Positions 33,527 through 37,227 of a stretch of DNA of 37,227 nucleotides are shown here, piece by piece; positions within the stretch are counted from its first letter, which is position 1; each line of letters opens with the position of its first letter. The stretch comes from Armatimonadota bacterium (GTDB lineage Bacteria > Vulcanimicrobiota > JACPDT01). The notes beneath the pieces were generated by a model. That model did no database searches. It worked only from the letters and a program-made list of their open reading frames with translations, and was not told the origin of the DNA. Made by a program: the position numbers and the translations under genes. The stretch is taken from assembly GCA_016183865.1 (NCBI GenBank), contig JACPDT010000130.1:7841-45067 (forward strand). Reading direction: 5' to 3'.

Positions 33527-34890
33527 TCAGCTCCCTCCCTCTGCCTCTCCCTCGAGGGGAGGGGGGGAGGTTGAGTGGGGGATGATTGCGCTGAGAAGAA
33601 TCCTCAATATTGAGAAAGTCGGCAATTTGAGAATGACAGTGGCTGAAACATAAACGGCGAAGGCCGCGACAGAGGCCGCGGCTATCTGCCAAAGAGCGGC
33701 CGGGCGCCATGGGAAGACAAGAAAGAAAGCTGCCGCGGAAGCTGCGACAATCTTGACGAGAGATTGAGGATGGTAAGCAAGAGGAAGGAGCGGTGATGTA
33801 ACGATCACCATTACGATGAGATGAAGCAGATAGGTGGCTGCTGTTGCAGTCGCGGCGCCGGTCGCCCCGAAAGGCGGAATCAGAAAGATGTTCAGAACCG
33901 TATTGACAGCGGCGCTCCAGCCGAAAAGCAGGGGCAAGACGTGCGTTTTCTTTGTGAGGGAAAGGACGATCTCTCCGAAACCGGAAATCATCAGAAACCC
34001 GTACCCGAAAGCCACAATGGGAAGATTGTGTGCCCCCTGCGCAAACTCAGAAGTCGTCAGGAGTCTCACAATCTGTGGCGAAAAAAGGACGGCCAGGACG
34101 AGGAGTGGGGCGATGATGAAAATCGAGGCCTGAAGCGTGTCCTGAAAGAGCTCCTTCACCTCTTCCTTCTTCCCCTCATTCCAGAGGCGTGAAGCGATGG
34201 AGGGAAGAATCAGAAAAATAGGGTTGAACACGACCATGGCCAGGGTATAGCCAAGACTGTACGAAACCGAGTAGATCCCGACTTCTTCCGCTCCTCTGAA
34301 GGCCCCAAGAAAATACCTGTCAGATACGCCTGCAACCCAGATGGAGAAGGCCATCGGCACATAAGGCAACCCGAAGGAGACCAGGGTCTTCGCATTCTTA
34401 AATTTCGGCCACGAGAAGCCGATTTCACGAATAACTCCGAATGAAGCCGCCCCAAGGACAATCCCATCCAGTATGATCCCCGCGAGGATGGCGCCTTTCA
34501 CTCCATAACCCGTGAGCACCAGTGCGGCCACAAGGAGGGTGCTGCCGAAGGATTCGGCGATGGTGAAGGCGGAATAGGTTTTCATCCTGACAAACACGCG
34601 ATAGTAGCGCTTGAAGACATCCTTTGTCGCGGAAAGAACGAGAGAGACCGCCCCCAGGCGCACCAGGAGCGCATGCTCTGCATTGCCGAAAATTCGGGAT
34701 GCCAGAATATCGGCGCCGAAGGGGTCAGGAGGCTCACGGTTGCTCCGATGAGGGCCCAGACCCCATAGTCAATGGTGCCGATGGCCCGTGTCAGAATGGG
34801 AATCAGAATGAATCCCTTGAGTTTCAGGGCAGCATCGGTGAGCGCGGAGATCGCCACATTCTTCGCAAACTCACGATAAACAGGTTTCAC
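33527..34890 (-). pseudogene. Wzx-like polysaccharide flippase/MATE-MVF family, frameshifted near 34715-34725 (pseudogene or sequencing error)
   Basis: N-terminus (ORF 34582-34890: NVAISALTDAALKLKGFILIPILTRAIGTIDYGVWALIGATVSLLTP) and remainder (frame of ORF 33527-34663, extending back to GADILASRIFGNAEHALLVRLGAVS) are in different frames; multi-TM. Confidence 0.82.
33541..33581 (-). repeat. Second copy of the GC-rich palindromic repeat, at the 3' end of the flippase gene
   Basis: Minus strand CCCCCACTCAACCTCCCCCCCTCCCCTCGAGGGAGAGGCAG resembles CCCCCACCCAACCTCCCCCCTCAAGGGGGAGGAG at 17596-17629. Confidence 0.7.
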
Positions 34891-35744
34891 GAAGACCTCT
34901 CTCTAACCAAATTGGCAATTGTGCCGTAGGGAATATGGCGGAGGCCGGGCTTGGGGCTCAGGATCGAAAGAACCTGGCGCAAAATGCCGCGCCGGGTGAG
35001 AGCGCTCGGGTCGAAATAGTAGGTAAGGTATCCTTTCTGCCGGACAAGCTGGACGATGGATTCCGCCAGTATTGCCGTGAAATCGGCGGGATCGCGGCAA
35101 ATTGCCTTGTCTGAGTCCAGGAAGTTCCATGTGTCGAAAAGGGCGCCAGGGTAACGGGCGGAGGTCCCAAGAGGGATTTCCACGATCCCTGTGGGCGTCA
35201 GCGAGGGGCCGGAACCTTTACCGGATGTGTCCACGACCGTGGAAGAAGAAAAACGGTACCCCAGTTTCCTGAGAACGGGGTAAAGCTCTTCCGAATGATT
35301 GATCCCAAAGTGAGGGGTGCGAAAACCGGAAGGCGAATAGTCCAGGGCCTGCCCGCAAATCCGGTGACACTGGGCGATTTCCTCCGCCTTCTCCTCAAGG
35401 GACAGATCCTTGAATTGACGGCCCTGATTCAAGATTTCGTGATAAGGATGGGTGTGGGAATGGTTCAAAATCTCGTGCCCTTTCTTCAGGATCTCCCGAT
35501 GGATCTCAGGGAACCTCTCAATCCAAATCCCGATACATGCAAAAGCGGCGGGAATCCGAAAAGCCGCGAGTGCGTCCAGGATTTCCGGAAGGGCCTCAAG
35601 GTCTTCCTCCGTCTCGCAGTCAAAAGAAAGGGTGAAGCAGGGAACCTGGCCGGCCAAGGCCGGCAATCTGCCGGTTCTGCGAAGAATTCCGTTCAGGTCC
35701 CCCCTTCGAAGGGCGGATCTTATGCCATGAAATACGTTTTCCAC
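34887..35744 (-). CDS. Polysaccharide deacetylase (NodB-homology domain)
   Basis: CFTLSFDCETEEDLEALPEILDAL...AAFACIGIWIERFPEI...GHEILNHSHTHPYHEIL...GFRTPHFGINHSEELYPVLRKLGYRFSSS. Confidence 0.92.
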   Translation of the reverse strand: MENVFHGIRSALRRGDLNGILRRTGRLPALAGQVPCFTLSFDCETEEDLEALPEILDALAAFRIPAAFACIGIWIERFPEIHREILKKGHEILNHSHTHPYHEILNQGRQFKDLSLEEKAEEIAQCHRICGQALDYSPSGFRTPHFGINHSEELYPVLRKLGYRFSSSTVVDTSGKGSGPSLTPTGIVEIPLGTSARYPGALFDTWNFLDSDKAICRDPADFTAILAESIVQLVRQKGYLTYYFDPSALTRRGILRQVLSILSPKPGLRHIPYGTIANLVRERSS

Positions 35745-35832
35745 AGTGAGTATGCTTCCTCAAGACGAATTCTCTTCCTCCCGGAAGGAGGAAATCTGCA
35801 GGAATTGCCGATCCTTATACCAGGAGGCCGTT

Positions 35833-37227
35833 GTGAAAACCCTGCTGATTCAGCCGCCCCTGTACAATATTGCCCGCTATGGGAAGCCGGTTGTGGCGCC
35901 ATACGGCCCGCCGCTGGGAATCGGCTATATCGCGGCCTACCTGGAAAAGCTGGGGCTTCCCGTGCTTGCTGTGGACGCATCCTACCTGAAATGGGAAGAA
36001 GTTGAGCGGCTCCTCCTGTCCGAGGCTCCCGACATTGTGGGTGTTACCTGCCTCAGCGAGCAAAGGTCGAGCTCTTTCCGTCTGGCGAAACGGGCGAAGG
36101 CCCTGCTGCCTTCCTGCAAGACCATACTCGGGGGAGTCCACGGAAACTTCATGTACCGGCAGATTCTGACTCATTTCCCCTTTGATGCCGTTGTGCTGGG
36201 AGAAGGGGAAATCACAACAGCAGAAATCATCGAAGCCCTGGGTGCCGGTCGCCCCCTTTCCTCGGTTCCCGGACTGGCCTGCGTGGAAGGAGGGAAGGTG
36301 GTTCTCTCCCCGCCAAGAAGAGTCCTGGATCGCCTGGATGATCTCCCCTTCCCTGGGCACCGTTTCTTTCGGGGAAGCCGATATGTGCGCTATGCGCTCC
36401 TCTATGGACGATTTGAGGGAAAGGACCTCGGAAAGCTCAAGTTCATGCCTGTGATCACATCCAGGGGATGTGTGAAGCATTGCGAGTTCTGCTCGACTAC
36501 GGAGTTCTGGTCCGGACGCTGGCGCCATCGTTCTCCGGAAAATGTGGCGGATGAGCTGGAATGGCTCATTCGCGATCTCGGCGTCGGGTTCGTGAACTTT
36601 GCGGACGACATTTTCACGGTCAATGAAAAATTCGTGACATCCTTGTGCGAGGAAATCCTGCGGCGGAAGCTGGCATTTCTTTGGGATTGCGAGACCCACG
36701 CTCAGTTCGTTTCTCCCGAGATCCTGAGAATCATGAAACAAGCGGGCTGCATGGCCATCGCCTATGGCGTCGAGTCCGGCTCTGATGCGATTCTCTCCAA
36801 TATCCATAAAGGGTCCTCCAGAGCCCTTGTGGAGCAAGCCATCCGACTGACGAGAGAGGCCGGCATCCGGAGCAGTGTTCTCCTCATGGTAGGAAACCCG
36901 GGTGAAAGCGAGGCAACCGTCTCAGAGACCCTGTCCCTCCTCAAGGAAACAGAGCCCGATTATTTGACGGTTTCCATTACCATGGTCTTTCCGGGGACTT
37001 CCCTTCACAAGAGGGCCGAAAAAAAAGGATGGATAAAGGACGACTACTGGCTCACGGACCGCCCTGGCCCCTATTACACGGTTGAGCATCCCTTCGGAAA
37101 ACTCCAGAAATGGCAGGATAGTCTCCTTGCCGCCCATTCCCGCGGCATGGAACGATGGGCGCGGCGAGTCCGTTCCGCCGTTGAGAGGCTCACAGGTCTC
37201 AGAATCACCAGAAGACATTTCGGATTC
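35833..37227 (+). CDS. B12-binding-domain radical SAM protein (runs off right edge)
   Basis: GTG 35833 after CAGGAGG; VKTLLIQPPLYNIARYGKPVVAPYGPPLGIGYIAAYLEKLG..., ITSRGCVKHCEFCSTTEFW (CxxxCxxC), IAYGVESGSDAIL; no stop before the window end. Confidence 0.9.
   Translation, partial: MKTLLIQPPLYNIARYGKPVVAPYGPPLGIGYIAAYLEKLGLPVLAVDASYLKWEEVERLLLSEAPDIVGVTCLSEQRSSSFRLAKRAKALLPSCKTILGGVHGNFMYRQILTHFPFDAVVLGEGEITTAEIIEALGAGRPLSSVPGLACVEGGKVVLSPPRRVLDRLDDLPFPGHRFFRGSRYVRYALLYGRFEGKDLGKLKFMPVITSRGCVKHCEFCSTTEFWSGRWRHRSPENVADELEWLIRDLGVGFVNFADDIFTVNEKFVTSLCEEILRRKLAFLWDCETHAQFVSPEILRIMKQAGCMAIAYGVESGSDAILSNIHKGSSRALVEQAIRLTREAGIRSSVLLMVGNPGESEATVSETLSLLKETEPDYLTVSITMVFPGTSLHKRAEKKGWIKDDYWLTDRPGPYYTVEHPFGKLQKWQDSLLAAHSRGMERWARRVRSAVERLTGLRITRRHFGF

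Noticed and set aside
1-37227. tRNA/rRNA genes, prophage or transposase
   Set aside because: No cloverleaf tRNA, rRNA stretches, phage structural genes or transposase-like ORFs were recognised by eye; a tRNAscan/Infernal run would be decisive.

Overview
The window holds three blocks. (1) About 1-12.9 kb, minus strand: a canonical dcw (division/cell-wall) operon mraZ-rsmH-ftsL-ftsI-murE-murF-mraY-murD-ftsW-murG-murC. murC runs off the left edge and murE is interrupted by a frameshift. (2) About 13.2-15.2 kb: a zinc-ribbon + REC response regulator that converges, with overlapping stop codons, on a PilT/PilU-type retraction ATPase. (3) About 15.2-37.2 kb: a surface-polysaccharide locus. It includes seven GT or GT-containing genes, an O-antigen polymerase/ligase-like protein with an 18-nt poly-T tract, a GT-C + GT4 fusion, two radical SAM enzymes, three methyltransferases with N-terminal zinc ribbons, a DegT-family aminotransferase, a FemAB/GNAT-like protein, a frameshifted Wzx-like flippase and a polysaccharide deacetylase. 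A MntA/HepT (MNT-HEPN) toxin-antitoxin module sits inside block 3, next to a dense run of palindromes. Points most worth a second look: the poly-T tract, the GT-C/GT4 fusion, the MNT-HEPN pair with its palindrome array, a helically phased GTGG-box array at the mraZ promoter, a hairpin-rich gap between ftsL and ftsI, and three frameshifts that all imply a 3n+1 base loss (possible sequencing or assembly error). No tRNA, rRNA, CRISPR array or transposase was recognised. All calls come from reading the sequence; no searches were run.
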